A DNA stretch of 64,000 nt. Source: Nocardioides nematodiphilus. Its GTDB lineage: Bacteria > Actinomycetota > Actinomycetes > Propionibacteriales > Nocardioidaceae. The stretch is from the NCBI RefSeq assembly GCF_020216525.1, contig NZ_JAIWOY010000005.1:186001-250000 (forward strand). Reading direction: 5' to 3'. Shown piece by piece: positions 54,732 to 64,000 of this stretch. Both the position numbers and the translations under genes were made by a program. Within the stretch, counting starts at the first letter, position 1, and the number at the start of each line of letters is the position of its first letter. The notes beneath the pieces were generated by a model that saw only the letters and a list, made by a program, of their open reading frames with translations, was not told the origin of the DNA and searched no databases.

Positions 54732-56582
54732 TCAGCGTCGTACGACGTCGAACTGGGCCATCATGCCGTGGTCCTCGTGGTCGAGCATGTGGCAATGGAG
54801 CATGAACAGGCCGGTGTAGTCGCTGAAGCGTGCCGCCACCTCGATCGACTCGCCCGGGTCGAGCCGCCAGGTGTCCTCGAGGCCGCGCTCCCAGGGCGGA
54901 GGGCGCCGGCCGTCGCGCAGTAGCGTGCGCCATTGCTCCTCGTGCAGGTGCACGAAGTGGGTCAGCCGGGTGTCGTTGACAATGCGCCACCGTCGGACGC
55001 TGCCCAGGGGGACCGTCACATCGGCCCGGTGCGGGTCGAACGCCTTGCCGTCGATCGACCAGTACGACCTGCCGTGAGGGCCGTGCGCGAGGCCGAGATG
55101 CCAGGTGTGGGTGACGTGGCGCGGAGCCGGGGCCAGCGCGGGCGACGGCAGCTGCGTCGGGATGCGGGACCGGTCGGGAGCGGCGTGCCGGACCCGGAAC
55201 TCCATCACGGCTCCGGGCCGTGAGCCGGTCCCGCTCGTCGCGTCGGCGCGCGGGATGGAGGTGAGGACGACGTTCTGTCCCTCCAGGCCATGGAAGTCGA
55301 CGATGACCTGCGCCCGCTGCGAGGGCCCGAGCAGGATGTCCGGGCGCACGACGGGATGGCGCAGCAGCCCGTCGCCGGTGCCGATCTGGACGAGCGGGCG
55401 CCCGTTGGAGAGCGCGAGGTCGTACATCGAGAACCCCGACGAGTTGAGCAACCGGAGCCGGTAACGCGTCGCGCTGACGTCCAGGTGTGGTGCGTAGCGG
55501 CCGTTGACCAGGATCCGCTCGCCGGGGATGCCGTCGTTCGGCGGCGCGTGCGGGCCGGTCCAGCTCATCGCGCCGTGGTCCATGACCATGGTCGGCATCG
55601 CGGGATGGATGAGCTGGTTCTGGGCGTCGAGCGAACGCTCACTGATCATGAGCGGGACGTCCCGACGCCCGTGCGGCAGCCGCAGCCGCTTCTCGGCCGG
55701 GTCATCGACGATCATCATCCCCTGGAGCCCGTTCCAGTTGTTGCGCGAGGTGCGGTCCATCCGGTGGTCGTGGTACCAGAAGAAGGAGCCCGGCTCGGCC
55801 CGGCCGTCGTCGGTGAGCGGGTAGCGGTAGGTGCGGGTCCGGCCGTGGCGCACGAGGGAGTGGGTGGGCTGCCCGTCGTACTGCGACGCGTGGTGGTCGC
55901 CGTGGAGGTGCATCGAGGTCGATCCTGCGGAGCGGGGGAGCCGGTTGACGACGGTGACGTCCGTCTCGTGGCCCGTGGGACGGCGGATCGTGGGGCCCGG
56001 GTAGGTGCCGCCGTACGTCCACATCCGGGTCAGCGGGCCCGCCGGCATCACGCGGACGCCCGCCCGCCGCTGCACCAGCCGGACGTGTCGCCCGGCGACC
56101 TGACGCGGGACGACCAGGGCCTGGTCGAAGGAAGGCAGAGTGCCCGTTGTGCCGCCGCGGGAGCCGGTGACGATCAGCTGCCCCCGCATGCTGGGGTGGA
56201 AGGTGCAGTGGAACCAGTAGGTGCCTGCAGCGAGGCCGGCGACCGGCACGCTCAGCGTCGAGCCGGGAGGAACGCGGACCGAGAACAGGGGCGTACCGCC
56301 CGCGTCGGTGGCGTCGGAGGTGACCGTGTGGTCGATGCTGTCGAGGTTCACCGCGCTCAGCACGCCATCCTGGGACACGGTCACTCGCCGGGTCGCGTAG
56401 CCGTGATCCATCGCGTCGCGCGGGATCACGATGGTGGCGTTGACGGGAGTGTCCCCGAGGTCGGCCGAGGCAGGCACCGGCCCGCCGACCACGACGCTGA
56501 GGCCGACGGCCATGACCAGCGTGACGGCTGCGCGCATGACCCTGGAGCCCGTTCTCGCCACCCCACCAACCCTCCGCGACAT
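54732..56582 (-). CDS. secreted multicopper oxidase with N-terminal cupredoxin domain
   Basis: 616 residues. A signal region (RRVGGVARTGSRVMRAAVTL) precedes a plastocyanin-like domain (~45-145) with type-1 copper ligands: His in DHTVTSD, then FHCTFHPSMRGQL. Three cupredoxin modules of a multicopper oxidase follow, with copper motifs HLHGDHH, WYHDHRMD, HFVHLHEEQW and HCHMLDHEDHGMM. It probably oxidises cuprous ions or phenolics outside the cell. Start choice is uncertain: ATG 56582 is used, while 56597 overlaps a palindrome and 56537 would still keep the hydrophobic core. It is divergent from a secreted His/Met protein gene. Confidence 0.9.
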   Translation of the reverse strand: MSRRVGGVARTGSRVMRAAVTLVMAVGLSVVVGGPVPASADLGDTPVNATIVIPRDAMDHGYATRRVTVSQDGVLSAVNLDSIDHTVTSDATDAGGTPLFSVRVPPGSTLSVPVAGLAAGTYWFHCTFHPSMRGQLIVTGSRGGTTGTLPSFDQALVVPRQVAGRHVRLVQRRAGVRVMPAGPLTRMWTYGGTYPGPTIRRPTGHETDVTVVNRLPRSAGSTSMHLHGDHHASQYDGQPTHSLVRHGRTRTYRYPLTDDGRAEPGSFFWYHDHRMDRTSRNNWNGLQGMMIVDDPAEKRLRLPHGRRDVPLMISERSLDAQNQLIHPAMPTMVMDHGAMSWTGPHAPPNDGIPGERILVNGRYAPHLDVSATRYRLRLLNSSGFSMYDLALSNGRPLVQIGTGDGLLRHPVVRPDILLGPSQRAQVIVDFHGLEGQNVVLTSIPRADATSGTGSRPGAVMEFRVRHAAPDRSRIPTQLPSPALAPAPRHVTHTWHLGLAHGPHGRSYWSIDGKAFDPHRADVTVPLGSVRRWRIVNDTRLTHFVHLHEEQWRTLLRDGRRPPPWERGLEDTWRLDPGESIEVAARFSDYTGLFMLHCHMLDHEDHGMMAQFDVVRR

Positions 56583-56595
56583 GGCCGTGCGCGTC

Positions 56596-56614
56596 ATACC
56601 CGATTTACGGGAAT
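56596..56614. promoter_or_regulatory. imperfect palindrome between copper-oxidase and divergent gene
   Basis: ATACCCG-N5-CGGGAAT, one mismatch in seven. Its G/C tracts flanked by AT resemble CsoR-type copper operators in outline only. It lies between the divergent genes. Confidence 0.4.
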
Positions 56615-56689
56615 GGCGAACACGTCCGCATGCGGCTGCGCGGCTGCGCGCCACTGTCGAGAGAACTTCCCGCCTAGAAAGGCCGCACC

Positions 56690-57550
56690 ATGCATCAATT
56701 CCTCCGTGCGCGCGCCCTCAGTCTCGCGGTGGTCGCCGCCGTCGCCGGCGCCGTCGTCTCCGTACCGGTCCACGCCGACGCTTCCAGCATCCTCAAGATC
56801 CACATCAACTCGCATGGCAAGGTGAGGCTCAGCGACACGACGCTGCACACCGGCACGGTGCGGTTCGCGTTGACCGGTGGCGCCCCGGGCTGGGGTGTTC
56901 AGGTGGTGACGCTCAAGCACGGGCTGACGCTGAAGCGTGCCGAGGGTCTGGTCGCCGGTGCCTTCGCGGGCAACGTCAAGAAGATCCGCAAGATGTACGC
57001 CGACATCAACTTCGTCGGCGGCCCGAGCGCCAGCGGCCCTACGTCTGGCACCCTGGAGCTGCCGAAGGCCGGCACCTACTACGTCTTCGGTACGCCGCCG
57101 GACGGGGTGAAGTCACCCAACGTCGTGAAGGTCCATGTCACGGGCCCGGCCGTGCGCCCGGCCGCGCCGACGAGCAAGGCCCAGGTCGTCGCGGTCACGG
57201 GCGCCCGTTGGGGCGGCCGGTCGACCCTGCCGCACAAGGGGACGCTGGTCTTCAAGAACAGGTCCAAGGACTACGCGCACTTCGTCGACTTCGAGGCCGT
57301 GCAGCCGGGGACCACGCGGGACCAGGTGCTGAGCTTCCTGCAGAGCTCGGGGCCGAACTCGCCGCCGCCGAGCTTCGCCGACATGACGCGTCAGGGGTTC
57401 AGCGGCTCGATCGTCAGCCCCGGCGAGTGGACGGCCCAGCGGTTCCACCTCGCGCCGGGCGCATACGCGGTCCTGTGCTTCATGCCCGACAAGAAGATGG
57501 GCATGCCGCACGCGCTCATGGGGATGGTCAAGATCGTCACCGTGAAGTAG
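56690..57550 (+). CDS. secreted protein with C-terminal Cys/His/Met copper-site-like motif
   Basis: 286 residues. A signal peptide (LRARALSLAVVAAVAGAVV, cleaved after HADA) leads into two beta-sandwich-like halves (TVRFALTGGAPGWGVQVV and TLVFKNRSKDYAHFVDFEAV). The end, AVLCFMPDKKMGMPHALMGM, puts Cys, His and Met ligands at the spot where cupredoxins have them. It may hold copper for the oxidase encoded divergently (107 bases between starts). GAAAGG precedes the ATG. Family not named. Confidence 0.78.
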   Translation: MHQFLRARALSLAVVAAVAGAVVSVPVHADASSILKIHINSHGKVRLSDTTLHTGTVRFALTGGAPGWGVQVVTLKHGLTLKRAEGLVAGAFAGNVKKIRKMYADINFVGGPSASGPTSGTLELPKAGTYYVFGTPPDGVKSPNVVKVHVTGPAVRPAAPTSKAQVVAVTGARWGGRSTLPHKGTLVFKNRSKDYAHFVDFEAVQPGTTRDQVLSFLQSSGPNSPPPSFADMTRQGFSGSIVSPGEWTAQRFHLAPGAYAVLCFMPDKKMGMPHALMGMVKIVTVK

Positions 57551-57563
57551 CTCGGACGCGGCT

Positions 57564-57594
57564 GAGCGCGGCGGGGTAGTGCCCCGCCGCGCTC
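57564..57594 (+). terminator. strong hairpin after the secreted His/Met protein
   Basis: A perfect 13-bp stem GAGCGCGGCGGGG with loop TAGTG. Flanking CGGACGCG and CGCGTCCG extend it by eight pairs around small internal loops. Confidence 0.85.
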
Positions 57595-57605
57595 ACTCGC
57601 GTCCG

Positions 57606-58029
57606 GACTCGGGTACGCCGGTCCCTCGCCACGGGTGCGCCCCGGGCCGCCGCCTCGTTCCGTCGCGGGGTGAAATCGGCGGCCAGCTCGCGCACCTCGG
57701 CGATTGTGCAGGGCTCTGCCCCGCCTCACGGACCGGAAGCATCACCGCTCCTGCCTTCACGAGCCCGCGATGTCTTAGTCGACCCCAGACGAGGAGGACC
57801 GCCGGTCCCAGGACGCGCAGGCCCTTCCAGGCCGGGGCCCCTCGCGGTTGACTGGCCGCGGAGCAGCGCGCCCCCGCTATGACCCGCGTCACTTCGCAAG
57901 GAGTGGATCGATCCATATGACGGCGGTCACACCTTCGGCATCCTGATTCCGGCATGATCCCCAGCACGAAGCCCGGGAGCACCTCGATCCACGAGAGCCC
58001 TGGAGCGCGAGAACCACGAAGGAGCCTCG
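57606..58029. other. gene-free stretch upstream of pntA
   Basis: About 420 bases without a convincing gene. A 129-codon open frame on the - strand (57593-57982) shows no recognised domain and no ribosome site. Two or three AT-richer spots near 57905-57960 may hold the pntA promoter. GAAGGAG at 58017-58023 is the pntA ribosome site. Confidence 0.6.
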
Positions 58030-59574
58030 ATGTTGATCGGAGTGACCCGCGAGACCCGTCCCGGCGAGACGAGGGTCGCGGCGACGCCGACCACCGTCGC
58101 CCAGCTGCTCAAGCTCGGGTACGACGTCGTGGTCGAGGCGGGTGCCGGTGCCTTGTCGAGCTTCGCCGACGAGGCGTACGTCGAGGCCGGCGCGCGGATC
58201 GGCACGGCCGAGGACGCGTGGGGCGCCGACGTGGTCTTCCGTGTCAACGGCCCGACGGTCGCCGAGGTCGCGCGCCTCAGGAGCGGTGCGTACGTGACCG
58301 GGCTGATGGCTCCGGCCCAGAGCCCGGAGCTGCTCGAGGCGCTCGCTGCGCGCGGCGTGACCGCGCTGGCGATGGACGCGGTCCCGCGCATCAGCCGCGC
58401 GCAGTCCCTCGATGTCCTCAGCTCGATGGCCAACATCGCGGGCTACCGCGCCGTGATCGAGGCCGCCCACCACTTCGGCCGGTTCTTCACCGGCCAGGTC
58501 ACCGCCGCGGGCAAGGTACCGCCGGCCAAGGTCCTCATCGCGGGGGCCGGCGTCGCTGGCCTGGCCGCCATCGGCGCCGCCTCCTCGCTCGGCGCGATCG
58601 TGCGTGCCACCGACCCGCGCCCCGAGGTGGCCGACCAGGTGAAGTCCCTCGGTGGCGAGTACCTCCCGGTGGTCGTGCCGCAGGAGGAGCAACAGGTCTC
58701 CTCGGACGGCTACGCCAAGGCCACCAGCGAGGCGTACGACGCCGCGGCCGCGCAGCTCTACTCCGACCAGGCCGCTGACGTCGACATCGTCGTGACCACC
58801 GCGCTCATCCCGGGCCGCGCCGCCCCGCGCCTGCTCACCGCCGCCGACGTGGCCTCGATGAAGCCCGGCTCGGTGATCGTCGACATGGCCGCGGCCATGG
58901 GCGGGAACGTCGAGGGCTCGGTCGCCGGCGAGGTCGTCACCACCGACCACGGCGTCACCATCATCGGCTACACCGACCTGGCCGGTCGCCTGCCCGCGCA
59001 GGCCAGCCAGCTCTACGGCACCAACCTGGTCAACCTCGCCAAGCTGCTCACGCCGGGCAAGGACGGCCGCCTCGTCCTCGACTTCGAGGATGTCGTGCAG
59101 CGTGGCCTCACGGTCACCCATGAGCGCCAGGTCATCTGGCCGCCGCCGCCCGTGCAGGTCTCGGCGGCACCGGCGGCACCGGTGGCGAAGCCGGAGCCGA
59201 AGCCGGTCAAGGAGCCGATGTCGGCGCAGGCCCGGCTCGGCTGGAGCCTGGTGGCGATGCTGGTGTTCGGCGCGATCGTCGCCTGGGCGCCGCAGCCGCT
59301 GCCCCAGCACTTCACCGTGCTGATGCTCTCGATCGTGATCGGCTACTACGTGATCGGCAAGGTCGCGCACGCCCTGCACACCCCGCTGATGTCGGTCACC
59401 AATGCCATCTCGGGCGTGGTCGTGGTCGGCGCGCTGCTGCAGCTCGTGACCGTCACCGGCGACCGCACGATGCAGATCCTGGCTGCGATCGCCGTACTGC
59501 TCGCCTCCATCAACGTCTTCGGCGGCTTCGCCGTCACCCGCCGCATGCTGGCGATGTTCTCGAAGGGCAACTGA
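58030..59574 (+). CDS. pntA: NAD(P) transhydrogenase subunit alpha (fused PntAA-PntAB type)
   Basis: 514 residues. Couples proton re-entry to hydride transfer from NADH to NADP+. Domain I (NAD binding) starts [17 protein letters not shown] and includes [17 protein letters not shown] and [18 protein letters not shown] Pro/Ala/Lys linker at ~380-400 leads to four membrane segments ([15 protein letters not shown] onward). So domain I and the first membrane part are on one chain, as in E. coli PntA. GAAGGAG serves as ribosome site. pntB starts two bases after the stop. Confidence 0.96.
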   Translation: MLIGVTRETRPGETRVAATPTTVAQLLKLGYDVVVEAGAGALSSFADEAYVEAGARIGTAEDAWGADVVFRVNGPTVAEVARLRSGAYVTGLMAPAQSPELLEALAARGVTALAMDAVPRISRAQSLDVLSSMANIAGYRAVIEAAHHFGRFFTGQVTAAGKVPPAKVLIAGAGVAGLAAIGAASSLGAIVRATDPRPEVADQVKSLGGEYLPVVVPQEEQQVSSDGYAKATSEAYDAAAAQLYSDQAADVDIVVTTALIPGRAAPRLLTAADVASMKPGSVIVDMAAAMGGNVEGSVAGEVVTTDHGVTIIGYTDLAGRLPAQASQLYGTNLVNLAKLLTPGKDGRLVLDFEDVVQRGLTVTHERQVIWPPPPVQVSAAPAAPVAKPEPKPVKEPMSAQARLGWSLVAMLVFGAIVAWAPQPLPQHFTVLMLSIVIGYYVIGKVAHALHTPLMSVTNAISGVVVVGALLQLVTVTGDRTMQILAAIAVLLASINVFGGFAVTRRMLAMFSKGN

Positions 59575-59576
59575 TC

Positions 59577-61031
<1,455 letters not shown>

Positions 61032-61036
61032 GGCCG

Positions 61037-61108
61037 ATGACGCGCACGATCATCGCGTACACCTTCGACGCGCTGCGCGGCCGCACCGCACACCCCGGTC
61101 CTGCGTGA
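61037..61108 (+). CDS. possible 23-residue peptide after pntB
   Basis: An ATG five bases after the pntB stop, preceded by GGTGAGG, opens a short frame beginning MTRTIIAYTFDALRGR. There is no known family. It may be a small peptide co-translated with pntAB or chance. Confidence 0.25.
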   Translation: MTRTIIAYTFDALRGRTAHPGPA

Positions 61109-61126
61109 GGTCCGCGTGGCGCTCCG

Positions 61127-62884
61127 CTACGGGTTGGCCAGCTCCTCGGGACAGGGCGTGCCACGCGGGATCGTGTACGGCGCCCCGATCCGGTAGGTGC
61201 CGGCGGCCGGCGCGTGCAGCACGGTCCAGGTGTCGGTCGGCTGGCCGCTCACGGACGGCTCCTGCCTGTTGCTGAGGCAGCCGTTCACGTTGACCGGGAG
61301 CTGTCCCTCCTCGGTGCTGGTCGGCGCCGGCAGTGCGACACCCTGCGCGTCGACGATCGCCAGCCACGGCGAGGACGGCACCCGCAGCAGCACGGTCGCC
61401 TTGCTCGGTACCGTGACCACGACCTGGGTGGCGGTGAAGGACGCGATCGTGCCCGGGGCCTCGACCAGCGGTGTCGGCTGCTTGACGGCGAAGAGCTGCC
61501 AGTCGGCGTTGGCCCAGACCTCCTTGAGGAACGGCAGCCCGTCGCGGACCAGACCGGCCTCGGCGCGCCCGGCGCCGTCGATGTCGCCGGGCGGCAGGAC
61601 GACGTACCGCACCGCCCAGCGGTCCAGCCAAGCGCGATAGGCCGCGGGGGTCAGGGGCGTGGAGGCGTCGTAGAAGAGGGGGTTGCGCTGGAGGTCCGCC
61701 TGCCGGTTCCAGCCGCGCGCGAGGTTGACGTACGGCGCCAGCGCGGAGGACTCCCGGTGCGAGCGCGACGGGACCACCTCCACCCGGCCGAGATGGGTGT
61801 CGCGGATCGCGAGCTGGTGCAGCAGCGCGTTGATGTCGTAGCGCCACGCGGCGTTGGGTCGCTCGTGCACGTAGTCGACCGCCGCAACGGTCGCCTGCCA
61901 GGTGAAACTGGTGATGAGCGCGAGCACGATGAGCAACCGACGCGGCAGCCGTGCCAGGAGGCCTCGACGCCTCGGGTTCTGGTCGGGCCCGGAGTCCAGT
62001 GCCGCCAACAGCGGCACCGGTGCGAAGATCAGCGCGAGCCGTACGACGTTGGTGCCGATCGGCGTCGGCACCAGCCAGGCGAACAGCACCGCGACGATGT
62101 AGATCAGGGCGGTCAGCCGCGCCACCCGCCACGCCGCGGGCGAGACCAGCCACACGCCGACAGCGAGGATGATCGGCAGGATCGCCGACGACCAGTGCAT
62201 CGGTTGGACGCCGCCGAACGGGAACCAGATCGCGCTGTTGATCACCACCAGCACCGGCGGGATGCCGAGCACGTACGCCGCCGCCCGCCGCCGGCACAGC
62301 CACAGCGCGGCGGCGACCAGGCCCAGGTAGAAGCCGGCGACCGGGCTGCCGAAGGTGGCGAGGGTCGCCATCAGGATCGCGACGACGCCCTGCGCGATCC
62401 TGCGGCGGTGATCGGCCAGGCGCCACGAGGAGGGCCAGGCGACGACCGCGCCGAGTGCAGCGAGCGCGAACATCATGCCGAGCGCGAAGGTCACCCGACC
62501 CGAGATCGCGTTGCCGCCCACCGCGACCACCGCGGCCAGCGACGGCCACAGCGGCCGCTTGAGCGCCGGCAGCTGCACGAGGAGCAGCGAGGTGAGGGTG
62601 GCGAGCCCGATGCTCGAGACCACCAGCGTGGTCCGGACCCCGAGCCGCGCCATGATCGCCGGCGAGACGACGCTGTAGGAGACCGGGTGCATGCCGCCGT
62701 ACCAACTGAAGTTGTAAGCGCTGCCCGGGTGCAGCCGGACGAACTCCGACCACGCGTCCTGGGCGGCGATGTCGCCGCCGGTCGTGGCCAGCGCGTAGCG
62801 CCAGACCAGCAGGGTCGCGGTGGAGACGACGAGCGTGATGAGGACCGTCCGGTGGCGGACGTCGTGCAGGAGCCGCTGGATCAC
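61127..62884 (-). CDS. large polytopic membrane protein
   Basis: 585 residues. About ten to twelve membrane helices cover residues ~10-330 (for example LITLVVSTATLLVWRYAL and AYVLGIPPVLVVINSAIWFPF). An extracytoplasmic domain of ~250 residues follows, ending with Cys-containing segments. The layout (many helices, one large C-terminal domain) resembles GT-C-type glycosyltransferases or YfhO-like proteins, but no family motif is certain. The GTG start overlaps the PAP2 stop by four bases, so the two are coupled. Confidence 0.75.
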   Translation of the reverse strand: MIQRLLHDVRHRTVLITLVVSTATLLVWRYALATTGGDIAAQDAWSEFVRLHPGSAYNFSWYGGMHPVSYSVVSPAIMARLGVRTTLVVSSIGLATLTSLLLVQLPALKRPLWPSLAAVVAVGGNAISGRVTFALGMMFALAALGAVVAWPSSWRLADHRRRIAQGVVAILMATLATFGSPVAGFYLGLVAAALWLCRRRAAAYVLGIPPVLVVINSAIWFPFGGVQPMHWSSAILPIILAVGVWLVSPAAWRVARLTALIYIVAVLFAWLVPTPIGTNVVRLALIFAPVPLLAALDSGPDQNPRRRGLLARLPRRLLIVLALITSFTWQATVAAVDYVHERPNAAWRYDINALLHQLAIRDTHLGRVEVVPSRSHRESSALAPYVNLARGWNRQADLQRNPLFYDASTPLTPAAYRAWLDRWAVRYVVLPPGDIDGAGRAEAGLVRDGLPFLKEVWANADWQLFAVKQPTPLVEAPGTIASFTATQVVVTVPSKATVLLRVPSSPWLAIVDAQGVALPAPTSTEEGQLPVNVNGCLSNRQEPSVSGQPTDTWTVLHAPAAGTYRIGAPYTIPRGTPCPEELANP

Positions 62885-63912
62885 GCGGGCCGTCGCAGGC
62901 TGCGGTAGACGCACACGTGCGCGATCAGCACCGACATCGCCGCCAGGAGCGCGCCGCCGGCCAGGTCGGGCAGGAAGTGCCAGCCGAAGTAGACCGTCGC
63001 GATCACGACGGGGACCAGGTAGAGCCCGGCGAGCCAGGTCAGCAGTCGCTTGCGCAGGTACGCCATCATCAGCACGACCGTGGTGGTGAAGCCGACATGC
63101 AGGCTGGCGAAGGCGGCCACGCCCACGAACGAGCCGGGCGCCTGCGGGTCGGCGAGCATCTGCGCACGGTCGGCGATGTTGCCCGCGACCATGTCGGTGA
63201 CCGCCGTGTGCGGGAGCATCGCGAACTCCTGCGGCACCGAGAAGACCGGGCCCATCGTCGGGATCAGGTAGTAGGACGCCGTGCCGAGGATCCAGGTCCA
63301 CATGCCGGCGATCACCATGACGTACGCCTTGCGGATGTCGTCGAGGAAGGCCAGGCAGCCGACCAGGGCGGCGGTGCACACGTAGGTGAAGATCGCGTAG
63401 AAGAACGACAGCGGGTGCGCCGCGTGATCGGTGCCGAGCAGGTGGTGCAGCACGGTCGCCGGGCTGTGGCCGAAGAAGAGGTCGCGGTCCAGCTGCAGCA
63501 TCCGGTCGTCGTGGATCGGGCGGAAGACCAGCCACGACTTGAGGTTGCGGTAGCAGATGTAGACGAGGTGGTAGGCGAGCAGACCCGCACCGACGAGGGC
63601 CAGACGCGAGGGGGCCCATCGCGTCCGTACGACCGCGCGCATCGCGGCGGCGCCGCGGCCCGCGCGCCACCACCGGATGGCGACGTCGGCGATCGACAGG
63701 ACGACGAAGATCCACACGGCGCCGAGCAGCTTGCGGGCGAACATCTTGCCGTGCGGGTCCCGGAACGGGACGTCGACCTGGTGGGAGCGGGCGACGGCGA
63801 TCAGTCCGAAGACGACGACGGTGCCCACCATCAGCGCGAGCGCCGGCGCCAGGCGCGGACCGCTGCCGGCGTCGGTGATCGGCGGAGGAGACTCGACGCT
63901 GGTGGCACCCAC
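62881..63912 (-). CDS. PAP2 superfamily phosphatase (inositol-phosphorylceramide-synthase-like)
   Basis: 343 residues with about six to eight membrane helices. The phosphatase motifs SLHVGFT (SxHxxF) and GWHFLPDLAGG (HxxxD) are present; the first PAP2 motif is modified, as in the AUR1/Ipt-like group (PF14378). It acts on lipid phosphates or transfers a phospho-head group at the membrane. The GTG at 63912 has TACGAT seven bases upstream, so I prefer it over the farther start at 63987. It precedes the polytopic protein in an overlapping pair. Confidence 0.85.
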   Translation of the reverse strand: MGATSVESPPPITDAGSGPRLAPALALMVGTVVVFGLIAVARSHQVDVPFRDPHGKMFARKLLGAVWIFVVLSIADVAIRWWRAGRGAAAMRAVVRTRWAPSRLALVGAGLLAYHLVYICYRNLKSWLVFRPIHDDRMLQLDRDLFFGHSPATVLHHLLGTDHAAHPLSFFYAIFTYVCTAALVGCLAFLDDIRKAYVMVIAGMWTWILGTASYYLIPTMGPVFSVPQEFAMLPHTAVTDMVAGNIADRAQMLADPQAPGSFVGVAAFASLHVGFTTTVVLMMAYLRKRLLTWLAGLYLVPVVIATVYFGWHFLPDLAGGALLAAMSVLIAHVCVYRSLRRPA

Positions 63913-64000
63913 GCAGGGAATCGTACGGGCCGCAGTCTGGCTGTTGCCTGGGGATATGCGGGTCAGGAGAGGCGGCCCGGCCGACACCGGAGCCGCGCAC
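63913..64000. other. upstream region of the PAP2 gene at the window edge
   Basis: Eighty-eight bases. It contains the TACGAT hexamer (63925-63920, - strand) and no recognisable gene. Confidence 0.4.

Noticed and set aside
57593..57982. 129-codon open frame on the - strand upstream of pntA
   Set aside because: No recognised domain, poor composition for a protein, no ribosome site, and overlap with a strong terminator.

Overview
The window is about 64 kb of very GC-rich DNA with densely packed genes, frequent GTG starts and many leaderless-looking gene starts. The complete tRNAs (Phe, Glu, Asp, Lys) and the gene families present point to an actinobacterium. A member of the Nocardioidaceae, Nocardioides-like, fits best, but that is an inference from gene content and style, not from a marker-gene comparison. 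No insertion sequence, integrase, phage gene, rRNA or CRISPR array is visible. It reads as chromosomal backbone with small accessory inserts.

Left part (1-32 kb): de novo purine synthesis forms the backbone. On the + strand, in order, lie the 3' end of purD, then purB, purC, purS-purQ, purL, and purF-purM followed by a DUF3073 gene. Blocks of unrelated genes separate them: a short-chain dehydrogenase, a GGDEF-EAL protein, a subtilisin-like protease with a TYSWD repeat tail, a sulfotransferase, a MpaB-like oxygenase/aldehyde dehydrogenase/TetR/acyl-CoA ligase block, a DUF1906 glycoside-hydrolase-like protein, an MFS exporter with a divergent TetR, a methyltransferase-GT61 fusion, an M20 dipeptidase and a soluble histidine kinase. 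purC, purS, purL and purF each have a TAGnnT hexamer 6-7 bases before the start codon, as expected for leaderless transcripts.

Middle (32-44 kb): a beta-propeller protein diverges from a decayed S53 (sedolisin) peptidase gene. Then come a PlsC-type acyltransferase, a large secreted repeat protein, a GNAT-methyltransferase pair, tRNA-Phe, an alpha/beta hydrolase, a dehydrogenase-membrane protein pair, tRNA-Glu and a GAF/degenerate-GGDEF/EAL protein.

Right part (44-64 kb): a tungstate/molybdate-type ABC transporter operon ends in an HTH-TOBE regulator and starts at a promoter with a clean palindrome. It is followed by tRNA-Asp, a small zincin, two overlapping crcB fluoride-channel genes, an RsbW-like anti-sigma protein with a SigB/SigF-type promoter, type II NADH dehydrogenase, tRNA-Lys, a GlxA-type regulator divergent from a metallo-beta-lactamase-fold gene, a copper oxidase divergent from a secreted His/Met protein, pntAB transhydrogenase and a PAP2-polytopic membrane protein pair.

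The most unusual non-coding signals are two long inverted repeats between convergent genes (8309-8567 and 15847-15922). Both are built from units with a 22-base period but have unrelated unit sequences.
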